DNA from: Centaurea solstitialis | Taxonomy: Eukaryota; Streptophyta; Magnoliopsida; Asterales; Asteraceae | Assembly: GCA_030169165.1 (NCBI GenBank) | Contig: CM058046.1 | Span: 16,585,788 to 16,649,787 of the forward strand | Length of the DNA stretch: 64,000 nucleotides | Reading direction: 5' to 3' | Shown: piece by piece, positions 23,774 through 35,854 of the stretch | Layout of the letters: every line of letters starts with the position of its first letter | Numbering within the stretch: position 1 is the first letter of the stretch | Notes under the pieces: generated by a model | What the model was told of the DNA's origin: nothing | What the model saw: the letters and a program-made list of their open reading frames with translations, nothing else | Databases searched by the model: none | Translations under genes and position numbers: made by a program

Positions 23774-26587
23774 ATGGGAAGTAAAGGTAGACTTCCTCCT
23801 CCTCATCATTTAAGGCGTCCGCTTCCTGGGCCCGGCATCGGACATCATGATTCCATTCCTCCTGAAATGCACCCTCAGCATGGTCATGGTGGTTTTCCTC
23901 CGTTTGATATGATGCCGCATCCGGAAGTCATGGAACAGAAGCTTGCTGCACAGCATGTGGAGATGCAGAAACTTGCAACGGAAAACCAGAGGTTTGCTGC
24001 TACTCACGGAACCTTGAGGCAAGATCTTGCTGCCATACAACATGAGCTGCAGATGTTGCATAACCATGTAGGAGCTGTCAAATCGGAGAGAGAACAGCAA
24101 ATAATGGGGCTGTTGGATAATATTGGGAAAATGGAATCAGGTCTCCAAGGTGCGGAGCCGCTTAAGTTGGAACTACATCAAGCAAGAGCAGATGCACAGA
24201 GCTTGCTTTCAGCTAGGGAGGAACTTGTTTCAAGAGTACAGCAACTGACGGAAGATCATCAGAGGGCTCATATGGATTTGCAGCAGGTTCCTGCTCTGAT
24301 GTCAGAACTTGAGAGCCTTCGACAAGAGTATCAGCATTGTAGGTAATTTATTTGCTTGAAGCTGTTAACCTTCAATACTGCAGTATCTAATAGCATGATG
24401 CTTAGTGAATGGGTTTTCTTAAACATTGGCAATAGATAGATGTACTTGAAATAGCACAATGACTATGAATGTTTTGCTCTTTGCTATAGCACATCTCCAC
24501 CCGTATGCTAAAAAAGTTGTTTTAGGAATTAGGATCTGCACAAAGCATGGAATAGGTCTATTCCTGGAGTACTTTGATCCACATATTCTTTATTAAAAAA
24601 GTTCAAGTGTGAGTTTAGCCTCATGGTCTGTTAGAGGTTCATTTTGAGGGAATCATATATGTAGCTTATCTACTCGTATGACTTGTCTTTCTTCTTTTCT
24701 GCTCTGTAATATTCCTTTTTCTTGTACTAACTGGAAGAAACTGAAGAGTTGGTTTTTTATGCACAACTTTAACCAGACATTTACTTAGATTTGTTAGGGG
24801 TTTCATCAGATCAGGTGACCAGTCTAAGTGGATATGGTTTTAGTGCATAGTTATATTAGGGTCCCAAGAGAGCAATGGTAAGTTGCCGAAGCTAAGGTGG
24901 GATAGCTACTTTGGTGGTATACTGGTATTTAGTCATTCAAGGAACATCACATAAATGAGTAGTTTAGAAAGTCTTTAGTGTTGGCATTGTAGTTTAATTT
25001 TTGCATATTATATGAGAGCAAAAGACAGTTGCAGCATATACTACTAATGGGGTTTTGTTATTGACGTTGAGAGTTAAACAGGTTAGGCATGTTTGAGTAT
25101 GTAATTGTGTTTTAGATACTTTTATGAATCTATTAGTCCATAATGAGAAATACAATTTAAGTGCTATGTCGGATGATGTGGCAAACTTCAAGATCACTGT
25201 GGCAGTGGTTTTAAACTTGTTAGTTTTATTGTTGACATTAGTCAATAATGAATGCCTCTTGCTTCTGTGGTATTTTCAGGGGAACTTATGAATATGAGAA
25301 GAAATTATACAACGATCATCTTGAATCTCTTCAGGTGATGGAAAAGAACTACATGACCATGGCAAGTGAGGTGGAAAAACTTCGAGCAGAATTGAAGAAA
25401 CATGCTGAAGTTGACAGGAGGACCGGTACATTTTATAGTCTAATTATATTTCTGTTTTTGCTTTGTTGCCATTTTGTAATGACAGTGATTTTTCTACTCA
25501 CATGGCAGCTGGGCCTTATGCGGGCTATGCTGGGTATAGTGACAAAGAAGCTTCTGGGCATTATCCTGTTGCGCAGAACACTTATGATGATGCCTATGGT
25601 GTTCCGCAGGTTAGAACAATCGTTTTGTTTCCTCCTCTTTTTTATTTTTGAATTCTTATGTGTTGTGCCTGGTACCCCAAGTATTTGGTTGAAGGCTAAT
25701 GCTTTTTTTTGCTTAACTAATGCTGAGAATTCTCATGTATTTTTGTATCTGAAATATGACATTATATGACAAGGGTCAGTGAAATTAATCAAATCTTCTC
25801 TCTTTTGGCTGCCTAAGAGTTGATGCTTTCTTATATTTTTTTAAAACATGTTGACAAGACTATGGCGTATTGCGTTACAGGGACGTGGTTCTTCCCTGGA
25901 GGTGGTGGTGCCGCTGCTGCTGTGGATGGAAATACAACGGTTGGAGCTCAATCTGGAGCTACTGCTGTGAGGGCTGGTTATGATGCTTACAGAGGACCTG
26001 CACCCGCTGGTCCAGGTTATGATGCGCAGAGAGGACCTGGTCCAACCGTTCCAGGTTACGACATGCAGAGAGGACCTGGTCTTCACAAAGGACCCGCTGT
26101 ACCAGCCTATGATCCACAAAGAGGACCAGCTGGACCGGCCTACGACTCACAGAGAGGGCCTGGTGGACCTTCTTACGATTCCCAAAGAGGCCCTAATGCA
26201 CCAGGTTACGATACACAAAGATATGATCCACAAAGAGGTCCCGCTGCTGCTGTTGGTGGACCTGGTTATGATTCATACAGAGGACCTGGTGGACCCGCTT
26301 ATGATATGCAACGTGGAGCTGGTTATGATGCACGCAGAGGGTCCATCCCCGATGCACAGAGGGGGCCCGCTTACGATGGACAGAGAGGGGCCCAGTACGA
26401 TCCCCGTGGACCTGGGTATGAGGTGCACAGAGGAAGCAGTTTTGAGTCGCCCAAAGGCCCTTCTGGACCACAAGGGCAGGCGAACAATGCTTCTTTTGCG
26501 GCAGCTGGTCATGGTGGCAGTGGTTATCAAGGAGCACAGCCGCCGCCACCACCGCCAGCTGATGGTAACCACCCTGCACGCAGATAA
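23774..26587 (+). CDS. FLX-like coiled-coil protein (FLX-LIKE 2 type)
   Basis: Relatives work with FRIGIDA in raising FLC expression in Arabidopsis; the FLX-like role here is inferred. Exons 23774-24342, 25280-25425 and 25509-25609 join in frame to 272 codons; exon 4 is 25881-26587. A leader intron at 23317-23751 is well supported. The N-terminus MGSKGRLPPPHH is family-typical, followed by a long coiled coil (about residues 55-235: EVMEQKLAAQHVEMQKLA onwards). Exon 4 holds at least twelve repeats like GYDAQRGPG and PAYDSQRGP and ends at TAA 26585-26587. Oddity: after the obvious junction (CCGCAG at 25609 to GGACGT at 25881) the frame gives GRGSSLE and stops near 25968; the repeats are one frame over. 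An alternative donor at 25598/25599, or a one-base deletion near 25895, would resolve it. Coiled-coil part secure, tail junction unresolved. Confidence 0.85.
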
Positions 26588-28409
26588 GCAGCTTGCTGTT
26601 TTGTTAATTGAGCGAAAACTTTGATTTTGTTTTTATTCCCCATTGGCGTAGATGTTGCAATGCAAGGTGCTGTGAGTTGTGTCGGAAATGACAAGGTTGT
26701 TTTTATGGAAGTAATTTGTCAAATACACAACATAATTGCAGGCAGCATCCATGTCTGACGTATCATTTTGATCAGCTATGTTGCACGAAATACAAATGAA
26801 ACTTGGTTCGGTTTTTGGATGTTTTGTTATCTTCCAATAACAAATGTGCATCGATCCCAGCCCCGAGCTTGGCTCGTGGCTTGTTGGGCTCGGACCACTG
26901 ATGCTCGAATCCCCGACTTTGGCTTGTTTGGGTTGGGTTGGGTTCCTTTTAACTGATTACTTGTCTGTAAAATCAATGTTTGTTTTGTTATAAATAATGC
27001 TGACTGATGTAAAGGATGTAAAGGATCGTTTTACTCGTTAAGTTCTGAATCTCTTCTGGATCATATTCATATATAGAACTCTGAACGAAGATGATAAGAA
27101 AAGCCCTCTGTACATAGTGGATTCAATAATCCCTTTTAAATATCCAACTAGAAGTCTAGAACCCGATGAACCAAATTCTCTTTCTAGGAGAAGTGTTCGA
27201 TGATGAACAAAAATAACCCAAAAAAGGTTTCTTATTAGGGCCTCTATGATATGTTTATTATGGTTTTAGTCATTGTGGTATTTAATTTGTCTTGATTACG
27301 GTCTTCATAACTAATGGTGTTAAACTTAATCTCTTAACTCAATTAAATCAATGATTATTTTAGTCTTTTGCCTGTTTCTTTTTATCTTTTTCCTATTAAA
27401 AAGATATTTTCATGCACACACATATAAATTGAGTTAATCGTGAGAAGTGAAGTTGAACCTTTTATCTCTTTTAATCTCATTCCACTACTAAATTTTCTTA
27501 GGCAATTAATTGATCCAACATTCTTGTGCATCTCTTCGGAATGTGCATTAAACAATTGATAACCATTTATCACCTTAACCTTAATTTCTCAAACTTAAAC
27601 TTAACACTATAGGTTAATAAGGATATCAAAATAAATAAAATAAGTTACATTTTTTATAATTTAATTTATTTAAATAAAAAATATAATTATATTAAATACA
27701 ATTTAATTTTATTGTCCTCCTTCCACCATTGAAATCAACAACCTTATCATTGATATTTTAACACCAAAATCATCGTAAACCATGAACAAATTAATTCCAT
27801 TTAGGGGATGCAATTAGCAAGATGTTCCGGAAAAGTCAACACATAGATCTACAATCTTCATGTTATGCGCTTTTGCAAATTCAGTGTGCGTATGGACCAA
27901 AAGCCGACGTTGAAATCAAAAGAACAATGTTGGATGGAAATAAGAAGTAATTAAGTGGATTATCTTATCTTAGACAAACTCCAACCCATAACATCAAAAA
28001 TAACACAAAAACACCAAAAATGGTGGGACACTTAATACTAAAAAACAATTCAACTCCAACCATACTTAAAAAAACACCAAGTACACCAAAAAAAACTCAT
28101 CTTCAACTATATTTCATTATTTTTAAACACTTAAAAAAGAAAACATCTTAAGTAATGTTTATTAAAATCGAAAATATAATTAATAGTAATATTATCATCA
28201 AAAAAATTTAAAATATATTAAAATGATGGATTTAGTGGGATGAATAGTAACACACCAAATTTAATAATTTTTGTTTCTCAAAAGATATGATACTGCAATT
28301 TTTTTAAATATTTAAAGTATGGTTAAAGTATTCCATACTGCAAAACATTCTTTTGCGGTATGGGTGGAAAAGTTCTAACCAAATTAGAAATAAATAGCCA
28401 AATTAGACA
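26588..28409. other. 3' flank and gene-free AT-rich interval
   Basis: The first few hundred bases are probably FLX-like 3' UTR. About 27410-27600 resembles the inverted-repeat element at 7100-7500. No gene recognised; 27,970-28,340 is A-rich with repeated ACACCAAAAA motifs. Confidence 0.5.
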
Positions 28410-29568
28410 TCTATATATATATATATATTACAAAAATGTTTTTGCTGATGTCATGATTATGAAATTGAGCCATGTGATTGGCCAATTAAAAAAGAATCAT
28501 CAAATGATGATGTCATCAATTATTCTTATTATTTTAATAACATAATTATCTTTATAATTTACATTTTTTATTCTTATAATTATTTGATTAAATTAATTTT
28601 TATCCATTTTCACTTTACATCCTTATCATTTTAAGATAATAATATATATTAATTAAAATGTATTAAAATTTTTGTTTTTTCTTTTTAATAAATTATACCA
28701 TTATAATCGTCTCGACAATACCTTCAAAATGAGTTTAATATTGAATATTTTTTTAATTTAACTACATTATTAAAATTAGATATAAATTAATTTGTTTAGA
28801 TTCTATTACAATTCTATTCTTGATATTCTTCAAATTTAAAGATTTTATCTTTTTAGCCTAAGTATTTTTATAGATTATTTATAAGTAATTAAAATTTATT
28901 TTATTTAAAGCTCCATTGTTAATATTCTTGAAATTTAAAGATTATATCTTTTTAATTTAACTATTTTTATAGATTATTTATAAGTAATTAATTTTTTATT
29001 TAAAATTCTACAAATAAAAAACACTACGTATTTTATTTTTGAATCCCTCCACTTATAAAAATAGATATAAATTAATTTGTTTAGATTTTATTACAATTCT
29101 ATTCTTCATATTCTTGAAACTTAAGGATTTCATCTTTTTAACCTAATTATTTTTATATATTATTTATAATTCATGAAATATTATTTTATTTAAAACTCAA
29201 TTACTAATATTCTTGAAATTTAAAGATTCCATCTTTTTAATCTAACTATTTTTGTAGATTATTTATAAATAATTTTATTTTATTTTATTTAAAATCCTAC
29301 AAATCAAAAACTACACATATTTTATTCATGAAATTCAAATCTTTTGACAAAAGAATAATAAATTTTCAATTTTTTAAATTTTAACAGCTATTAGATAACT
29401 AAAATATCTATTGTAATAAGCAATTATAATGGCAATTGTCATATAACATATAATTTACATAAGTATCTAATTAAATGATAATGACAATTGTCATGTAAAT
29501 ATCTATTCTTATTAAAAATTAAAATAATATGTTTCAAATGCCCGTATAATATACGGGTTATTAACTAG
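28410..29568 (+). mobile_element. Non-autonomous Helitron, 1159 bp
   Basis: The 3' end has the diagnostic hairpin CCCGTATAATATACGGG (29541-29557, arms of 8 bases), then a short spacer TTATTAA and terminal CTAG (29565-29568), followed by T. The 5' end is most likely TCTATATATATATAT at 28410, preceded by A, so insertion was between A and T as known for Helitrons. There is no Rep/helicase. The interior is very AT-rich and carries tandem repeats. Confidence 0.82.
28775..29335. repeat. AT-rich tandem repeats inside the Helitron
   Basis: A unit of about 280 bp is present twice (about 28775-29055 and 29056-29335), each made of two related subunits of about 125 bp. Markers are TATTCTTGAAATTTAAAGAT, ATCTTTTTAA and TAGATTATTTATAA, seen four times. 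Confidence 0.7.
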
Positions 29569-29946
29569 TAAATAGTAAACAAGAGCCTAAAATCAAAAAA
29601 CAAATCAGCTATAAATAAATAAATAAATAAAATAAAATGATATTAATATATTTTCTTAATTTAACACACACACTCTGCATTTCCGTACAATGTTCGAAAA
29701 GTTTGAATATTTTCACCAACTTTCAAAATTTCAACCTTGGCGCTAGTCCAGTCCCCTTGCGCCACCGGCATCGGCATCTACACATCCGATCTTACTCGGC
29801 GGCAGCAGTAGTTTAAGGCGGCATCCCTCTCAATTAGGGCACGATTAAGCCTTTCGAAACTCGTTTTCCTTTATACATCATCATCTACTGTAAAGCCAGA
29901 TTGTGCACTTTTTCCAAACCCTAACCCTTTCATTTCTAAGATCCTT

Positions 29947-32900
29947 ATGAACTCCGTTGTCGCTACGGTTAGCGGATACCACGGATCAGAGAGATTCAAC
30001 CTCATCAAATTGATATCTCAATCTGGTGCAAGCTATGTTGGAGCCATGAATCACTCCACCACACATTTGGTAATGTTTTTCACTTTTGAAGTTTTTTGCT
30101 TGTTGTTAGAACCTTTTAGTGACCTAGATGATGTATATATGTTTTGGTTGGTTGATTAGGTCTGTCGCAAATTTGAAGGGAAGAAGTATGAGCTTGCGAG
30201 GAAGTTTAAAACGATCGTGGTGAATCATCGATGGATCGAGGAGTGTGTAAAGCAAGGCAGGCGTGTATCTGAGCGTCCTTATATGAAGCAGTGGTATAGT
30301 TATTAGCAATGTCTTTTTTTACTTTTTTGTCTGCAATGAAAAGTTAGCTTCTAATGTAAGTCTTATCGTTTGTTTAAGCTACTAATTAGAAATGTGGTTT
30401 ATTCACTCCATTTATAAGGATCATGACCTTTTGGTTAGTAATTCAAGTTTTTATTCCTTCGTCGGAAGTTAGAAGAAAAATGATTGTTTATTCGTGCATT
30501 CTGTGATGCAAACGTTTTTGAACTAGAATTTTCAGTGATTATGTTCATGGAGTTGTGCTTTTGTAATTTAAATATTTTTGCAGTGGGTTTGAGGTGGGGC
30601 CCTTGTCGTTGGAGATCCCTGTGGTTGCTGAGGAAGTTAGGAGTGTGTTCGGTGAGGTATCTACGACCTGCAATTTCTCCAAGAAACCTGTGATTGACGT
30701 TGAATGTGACAGTGGTGATGATGATGATTGGACTGAATCTTGGTTGTTGAAAGAGGTTAGATGGGACCTTTTAACTGTTGTTGGAACTTGATGATCTTTA
30801 TGTTTTTAGTATTTATTAATCCATCACCAAAGATTAATTGCTAAGATAAATAGGTGTTCTAACGCAGATGGTACAATCTTTCAACGTTGACAATGACCCA
30901 AAATCATGGAACTTAATATTACATGCTAAGTATGGTTAACATCACAATAAATAGGCATGGCACCACTCTGAGAAAGAACTAAGAACTGCTGATGTTAGAG
31001 AACGTATGTTTCCATGTCTCACTATGACACTGTATTTTGATGTAAAACCTGGCCTAGGCTTGTAGTTCTAGCTAGTTACGGAATTCAGTTCATATTTAGC
31101 AGGAGCCAAACTGCTTCTCTTCTTTGATCATTTGTATTTTGTTTGTTATAAGTTGTAATTTGTCTACTGCATGAAAGTTTTCTGTTAGAACTAGTAAGAG
31201 CAAAGGATATGCTCTTTTTCCGGAAACTAATTACTGATAGTCTATCTGCATAGTATATATAATTGCCAATAGTAAAAAAATAAAAAAATGAAGCTGATGC
31301 CTATCTGAATAATGTATATTATAGTCAGTTCAATATATTAACTACACACCATACATTATATCTGCTCAAAATCTTGTTTTCTAGTCCCTATTATAATTCA
31401 TACATACAAGTAAAGCTTTTAGTACTCACCAGATGATTAGGTGCACTGTTCTTTCCATTTACCTCTTTCGTGATTTACTGGTCGCCAGGTCATGGCTGTT
31501 AATAAGTTCAAAACTGTTTTCAAGTTGGTCCTGATGTCTTGCTTGGATCTGTTTGAGCTAACAACTTAATGGGTATTGAGTACTGATTATTTTTATGCTA
31601 TTTTAATTAGAATCTGCTTTCGGATGTAAGACGAAACAAGGATCGCAGATTGAAGAGAAAAGACACTAAAAGACACTCGAGGCAGGATGTCTCACTCACA
31701 AATGGATACTGTTTAGACGAATCTCCCTCATTTGCCTTGGGAAGAGTAGAGGTAAGGGAATTGGTGTATATTAGTTGTGGCCTTATGGTTCTTAGCTTCT
31801 TATAACCATGACATGTGATAGCTCAAGTCATGGTCTTACCTTCAACTGTAACTAACCCAATAACCATGCTCGATAATATGTTGTTTGGGTGCTGTGATAC
31901 AAGTTTATCTTTCAGGAGTATAAGTTAATTGACATGAACAAACTTTAATTCCATTGTTACATCAAAACGTATTATGGTACCAATGCAGATTGCCTACCTA
32001 TAAGGTGCTTCAGACATACAATGGTATTTTCGACACCATCAAAGTCCACAAGGAGACATAAATTTTGAATGAAAACTTAATTCTTATTACTTTGTTGTTC
32101 TATTAATATCTAACGTCCTTAGAAAATTTGGCTATGTAAAAAATTAGATGAAATTATTGTAGCTTTTTCTAAGTTGTATCATGTTTTTGTTTCTTACAGA
32201 CCAAGGACCTAAGTTGTCCTTCCTCTTCGACTCGAGTGAATAAAAAAAGAAGCAACACCATACCCGAATCCTCCCAAGGAAGGCGTAAGCTGACTCATAA
32301 GAATATACATAATGAGGTGAATTCTTCTTCAGACTCAGAGGAAGATTTCCAACATACAGAAATTTACCACAATTTTGTTGACATTAGTGAGCCTTCCACA
32401 TATTCTGGGAGGCATGAAAGCAGAAGGCCTTACAAGACCAGGCTTCATGATCCTGCCAAAAGAAATACTTTGATCTTGGAGGATCTTGAAAATGATGAAG
32501 ATCTGGGAACTTCTAATCTTAATAATGCAGCATGTACTAATGGCATCTCGACCTCCTTAGGCAGGAATTCTCTAGATAATTCTGAAGAAGGTGATAATGA
32601 CACTGATGAAAAGGAGTATAATCCCACAGCGTCTACAGCACTGCACTTGTCATGTGTTATATGTTGGACAGATTTTAGTTCAACTAGAGGGGTTCTGCCG
32701 TGTGGACATCGCTTCTGTTTTTCATGCATACAGAATTGGGCAGATCATATGGTATCATTTTATGCTTATCTACTTTCTTATGACTTTTACATACATAACC
32801 AATTTTATCATCTAGTTAAAAGCATATTATCCAAATACAAGCATGGTGACACTTACAGATTCTTAGATTACAAGAACTACCATTATAACTTCATATATTT

Positions 32901-33995
32901 CTGTATAATATTTCCGTGAGAACAGCTCTAGATGCCTTCGATTATGGATTATCTTTATATTCACCCCAATTAATTAATTACAGGCTTCTATGAAAAAGGT
33001 TTCTACATGTCCATTGTGCAAGGCCAGTTTTTATAGCATACAAAAGATGGAAGATGCTGTATCTTCTGATCAGAAAATATATTCTCAAACGATTCCTAAT
33101 GACACCTCAGCGATGGATGTATACATTCTTCCACATGGTGAAGCGTCCGCATTTCACCCCTTGGTAAGCCTCTGTCCTTGCAATCAACTAGTGATAAATT
33201 ACAACCTTATTTGAACAGGATCTGTTCTATAGGCTCGTACCTCTGTATTCTTGATTCCTAACAAGACAGGAAATAGTGATAAATTTTGATAGGCTGCCCA
33301 CCCTTGGTTATACTTCGTAAACTCTTATTGTGCTTGCTACTAGTTCATATAGATTATGAAGCCCTCCATTATCCTGATTTGTCATTAAATGATTATGGAG
33401 ACAAGACACGCTAAATCGATATGATGTGCGACATATTTTCCTGTACCATTCATAAGCCAATCCATCCATTATCTATATACATCAACTTCTAGTGGTTCTC
33501 AAGAAATCTTTATGTGCTGTAAGCTATCTCTTGTGGACCATGGGTTTGACCTCTTATATATCTTAGTCCCCCCAAGTGCACAGAAATGTGCATGCAACTA
33601 TGTAAGTGCACTAGTATTCAAGTTTCATATTCTGCATGGAATCTGCCTTCTAGGTGTTAGCATGTTAAGGTTATGCCAGCTGGCTCCGAATCTACTAGCT
33701 TTTCATGCACATTACTCATCAACAATAGTTCTTGTAATCTTGTTTGCACTTATTCTTTAGTTTTATTTGTGCGTCATATTAGATCATGTCCATGATTGTA
33801 TTTTGGTGATTTTTGGTTGAACAGCCTGTGGCAACACCAGTTTGCTACCAATGTTCTTGTCGTGAACCAGAGGAACTTTTAATAAGTTGTCATAGCTGTG
33901 AGCTTCGTTGCGTTCATTCATATTGTCTGGATCCTCCACAAATTCCATGGGTATGCGTCCAGTGCAAGGATCTTCGTATGCGGTATGTCCGTTAA
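29947..33995 (+). CDS. BRCT domain - RING finger - PHD-like protein
   Basis: Exons 29947-30069, 30160-30293, 30584-30755, 31611-31751, 32200-32751, 32984-33163 and 33825-33995 join to 490 codons plus TAA, all GT-AG and in phase. Residues 1-85 form a BRCT domain (VVATVSGYHGSER, THLVCRKFEGKKYELA, HRWIEECVKQGR), a phosphopeptide-binding module of DNA-damage proteins. A polar linker follows. A C3HC4 RING at about residues 342-392 (CVICW, CGHRFCFSCI, CPLCKASF) points to ubiquitin ligase activity. The C-terminus (437-478: CYQCSC, CHSC, HSYCLD, WVCVQC) is Cys/His-rich and PHD-like. Together these suggest a nuclear chromatin or repair ubiquitin ligase (inference). From memory it matches the Arabidopsis BRCT/RING protein At1g67180. 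Confidence 0.87.
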
Positions 33996-35590
33996 ATTTA
34001 ATGAATTGTTACCGTGGATTTTCTTCAAACTTCTTTTGGATCTTTCATAGTATTAGACATTAGTAGTAGTATTAAATTGGATCTCATAATTGCTTATCTA
34101 TAGAGCATCTAAAGTTGCCTGCTTTAGTTCTATTCTATCCTATCTGATAATTGTTACTTGGGTTGGGAGTGTTGGGTGTGTATGAGCCCAACCCAGCCCA
34201 GCAAGAAGCTAGCTCAGCTTGGTTTGTGGCCTCACCTCTAGGCTAAATTCCTAGGGTTTGATAATAAAAAAGATGAAGCCTCCAAATCAAAATATATTGT
34301 CAATAAGTTCTAACATTGGAGGCCCATATCTATCTCATTTTGCCTTCTAAATTAGTTATTAAATGCTTAATACAATTACTTTTAGTGTTTTACTAATGAT
34401 GTTGTAAATGCATAGGAGGTTTAAATAGAAAAGTTAAATATCACGAAAAGATAAAAAGCGAAGAGCTATATGTGAATTGTCGAAAAAAATACATTTGAAA
34501 ATGCATATATGAACCCATATGAATAATTTATAACTTTGGCTCATATATTTATCTTCAAATAGACGTTTTCTTACTTTCTACTGTTATTTATATGAATCGT
34601 TGCTTAATTTTTTTTGCATGCCTTTAGCCTTTTTATTTGAACCAACCTTTTGTAAAATTGTTGCAAATGAGGTGTCAAATCTAATTAATTTGTTAGTACA
34701 ACATAATATTCATTGGTTTGATATTAACGAGGTATTAAATGTGTTAGTTGATATTATTATTATTACTATTATTATAACTATTTTATTATATGTGGTTTTC
34801 TTGAATTAACATTAACTTAATGCCACATTTTGTAAAATTTGTTTAAATGCCTTATGAAACATCCCCCATATGTTATCATTGTTTAATATTTAAAGTTTAA
34901 AACCAACCTTCCCCCCTGCTCCAGATTTTTTTTCCAAAAGTTATTAGTTTTGTATTTCTTTTATCTAAGTACTAAAAACAGAAAGTAAGAACATAAAATA
35001 TGGTTTTAATTAACTTTTCCTTAAAATATATTAATATTTTCCTACCATTTTAGATTTTGTTTCTATTTTATAATAGTCTTTTTAAAAAGAACTTAAGTGC
35101 TGGTGTTACTTATAATGGTAAATGTTTCTTATAGATCCATTTTAAACAATCCAACCCTTGACCCAGTTTCAAAAGTTTTTGTAAATATTTTGGTCGATTA
35201 ATATTTTTATCACTTAATTTATTTAGTCATTTAATTTGGTGGTTCAACCATCGAAAGAACAGTTTTTTATATATCAGTTTGAACTATTTTCGAAATTGGT
35301 GGGAGGTAGAAGAAAGGAACGAAGTAGCTTGCATACATTTAAGATATCATTTTCTTATTTAATATAAATAAATGTATATATGTTATTAGGTTCAAATGAG
35401 AACTGCTAAAAAAATATGAAGTAGAGAAGTGGTCTCTACCACTCTGGTCCACTCATTCAGTCAATAAAGACGGCTTTAATCAATCATTCTCCGTGAATCA
35501 CATTGAGATTATAGTTTGACTAGTTAAAGATGACGATTCAAATTCGTATTTTTTTAACATTTCTCATTTGAACATTTCTCTACATATATT
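33996..35590. other. Gene-free interval
   Basis: The start is probably 3' UTR of the BRCT/RING gene. The rest is AT-rich; 34750-34790 is a TTATTA simple repeat. No exon, RNA gene or clear transposon ends. Confidence 0.5.
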
Positions 35591-35854
35591 ATGATTGATT
35601 ACTAGTTTCATCAATGATTATCGATTTCATGCAACAATTTTACATGTAATGCATAATATTTTTATTGAATGATACACTGATGGAATGTATATAGACGTGA
35701 ATGGAATTATCACTCTCAATACATATATATGTGCATGGAATTCCATTCGCATCTATATGTATTCCATGAGTGTATGCATTTAATGAAAATACTACCTACT
35801 AAATGTAAAATTATTGCATGAAATCAATAATCTATGAATCAAGTAATCAATCAT
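35591..35854. mobile_element. Long foldback element, 264 bp
   Basis: The left arm ATGATTGATTACTAGTTTCA is inverted at the right as TGAATCAAGTAATCAATCAT, and pairing continues inward (GATTTCATGCAACAATTTTACAT against its complement, then ATGGAAT...ATTCCAT), so nearly the whole element folds back. No coding content. Confidence 0.65.

Noticed and set aside
25841..26624. Other long frames on both strands over FLX-like exon 4
   Set aside because: Shadows of the same tandem repeats. Only the YDxQRGP frame shows family-like content.
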